From NCBI GenBank assembly GCA_903885565.1, contig CAISJI010000036.1, positions 1 to 37,590 on the forward strand: a DNA stretch of 37,590 bases, read 5' to 3'. The DNA comes from an uncultured Planctomycetaceae bacterium (GTDB lineage Bacteria; Planctomycetota; Planctomycetia; Pirellulales; UBA1268). Below the pieces are notes generated by a model. It was not told the DNA's origin. It did not search any database and worked only from the letters and a program-made list of their open reading frames with translations. The translations under genes and the position numbers were made by a program. Shown in pieces: positions 36,562-37,590 of this stretch. Numbering within the stretch: the stretch's first letter is position 1; every line of letters begins with the position of its first letter.

Positions 36562-36930
36562 CTAGAATTCCAAACCGGCCGCACGCGCTGCATCAGCCAA
36601 GGCGGCCACCCGCCCATGATACCGGAACTCGCCGCGATCGAAGCAGATCTTCTTGACGCCCGCAGCGATGGCCCGCTCGGCCACGGCCCGTCCAATCGCC
36701 TCGGCAGCCTGCTTGTTGCCTCCAAACCCAAGCCCCTCGCGGATCTGCTTGTCCATCGTGCTGGCTGAGACCAAGGTCTTGCCGGCCGCATCGTCGATGA
36801 GCTGTGCGTAGATGTGCTTGTGCGTGCGAAACACCGCGAGACGAGGCCGCTCGGCAGTGCCGCGAATGTGTCGGCGAACGCGATGGCGGCGTCGCATGCG
36901 CTGCCGAAGGATTGTGCGAGAATGGTCCAT
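36562..36930 (-). CDS. rplR: 50S ribosomal protein L18
   Basis: 5S rRNA-binding protein, 122 aa. [46 protein letters not shown] and [27 protein letters not shown] are diagnostic; the middle [22 protein letters not shown] also fits. ATG 36930 starts 45 bp after rplF. The order rplF-rplR-rpsE is canonical. Confidence 0.96.
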   Translation of the reverse strand: MDHSRTILRQRMRRRHRVRRHIRGTAERPRLAVFRTHKHIYAQLIDDAAGKTLVSASTMDKQIREGLGFGGNKQAAEAIGRAVAERAIAAGVKKICFDRGEFRYHGRVAALADAARAAGLEF

Positions 36931-36975
36931 GTGAGCGATGAGATGCGGAGGGTGGGGACGTTCGGGATGGAAAAA

Positions 36976-37521
36976 TTACTTGGTAACGGCCTTGCCGGCC
37001 TTGCGACGGACCTGTTCGTTTTCATACCGAATTCCCTTGCCCTTGTAGGGCTCAGGCTTGCGGCGGGAGCGAATCTCGGCGGCGAACTGCCCGACGAGAT
37101 GCTTGTCGATCCCCTTGATGACGATGTGCGTCTGATCCGGGCAGAGGACGTTCAGCCCTGTCGGAATCGGCAATTGGAGTTCGTTTGCAAAGCCCACGCG
37201 CAACTGCAGCGTGTTCTTCTGGATGGCGGCGATATAGCCGACGCCGACGATCTCGAGTTTCTTTTCGAAGCCCTTGGAAACTCCCTCCACCATGTTTGCG
37301 GCGAGGGCCCGAGTAAGGCCGTGCAATGATCGCGAGGCACGATCGTCACCCTGACGGGTCACCTTCAGCTGGCCGTCTGCGGGATCAACCGCCACGCTGA
37401 CGAGGGGATGGACATTGTGCTCGAGTTTGCCCAGCGGCCCTTCAACCTGAAGCGTGGCGCCATTAACAGCGACCTTGACGCCCTTCGGTATCTGGACCGG
37501 CGATTTTCCAATCCGTGACAT
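36976..37521 (-). CDS. rplF: 50S ribosomal protein L6
   Basis: Large-subunit protein near the factor-binding site, 181 aa. MSRIGKSPVQIPKGVKVAVNG and VEGPLGKLEHNVHP begin the first of two similar domains; GFEKKLEIVGVGYIAAIQKNTLQLRVGFAN begins the second. IKGIDKHLVGQFAAEIRSRRKPEPYKGKGIRYENEQVRRKAGK is the conserved C terminus. ATG 37521 has AAGG about 10 nt upstream. It is the first complete gene of the operon in the window; 37522-37590 is spacer with no gene visible. Confidence 0.97.
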   Translation of the reverse strand: MSRIGKSPVQIPKGVKVAVNGATLQVEGPLGKLEHNVHPLVSVAVDPADGQLKVTRQGDDRASRSLHGLTRALAANMVEGVSKGFEKKLEIVGVGYIAAIQKNTLQLRVGFANELQLPIPTGLNVLCPDQTHIVIKGIDKHLVGQFAAEIRSRRKPEPYKGKGIRYENEQVRRKAGKAVTK

Positions 37522-37590
37522 ATCTGTGAAACCTTTTCTTTGACCTGCACCCTAAAACCAACGCGACGGACCGAACGAGCCAGCCATCCA

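Overview
The window is bacterial chromosome, most probably from a member of the Planctomycetota, perhaps the Pirellulales. The basis is GC-rich coding with strong G/C third positions by eye, an adjacent DUF1549/DUF1553 and DUF1501 pair, a protein of the planctomycete TIGR03009 type, a Minf_1886-family protein, and a secDF fusion. It is dense core genome. I saw no phage, CRISPR array, complete insertion sequence, rRNA or tRNA gene.

Left part (1-8.3 kb, all minus): gyrA, ugd, tgt, yajC and a secDF fusion cut by the window edge. This is the classical tgt-yajC-secD-secF group with ugd coupled to tgt by an ATGA overlap. Plus-strand block (8.46-13.1 kb): two tandem paralogous GT39/ArnT-like membrane glycosyltransferases and a DPM1/GtrB-like GT2 enzyme, joined by two ATGA overlaps. 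This looks like a polyprenyl-phosphate-sugar synthase with two lipid-sugar-dependent transferases.

Middle (13.1-28.1 kb): an exported glutathione-peroxidase-like protein, pckA, a small-membrane-protein/Minf_1886 cluster, a TIGR03009 protein, ldhA (plus), nadE, speA, a MATE transporter, DUF1501, and DUF1549/DUF1553. Right part (28.3-37.5 kb, all minus): the spc/alpha ribosomal operon in the order rplF, rplR, rpsE, rplO, secY, adk, map, rpmJ, rpsM, rpsK, rpsD, rpoA, rplQ. The 37-aa rpmJ is easily missed. rpmD and infA are absent from their usual slots.

The most unusual signal is a dispersed intergenic element of about 126-145 bp, present three times (13727-13866, 18309-18434, about 32131-32275). 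Two copies are bounded by CTAG and carry imperfect 21-bp terminal inverted repeats. They contain hairpins whose stems differ by compensatory changes around an identical GCCGAGG loop, and each has a TTATCCACA (consensus DnaA box) in its right arm. The third, degenerate copy lies inside the ribosomal operon between map and rpmJ, next to a promoter-like sequence.
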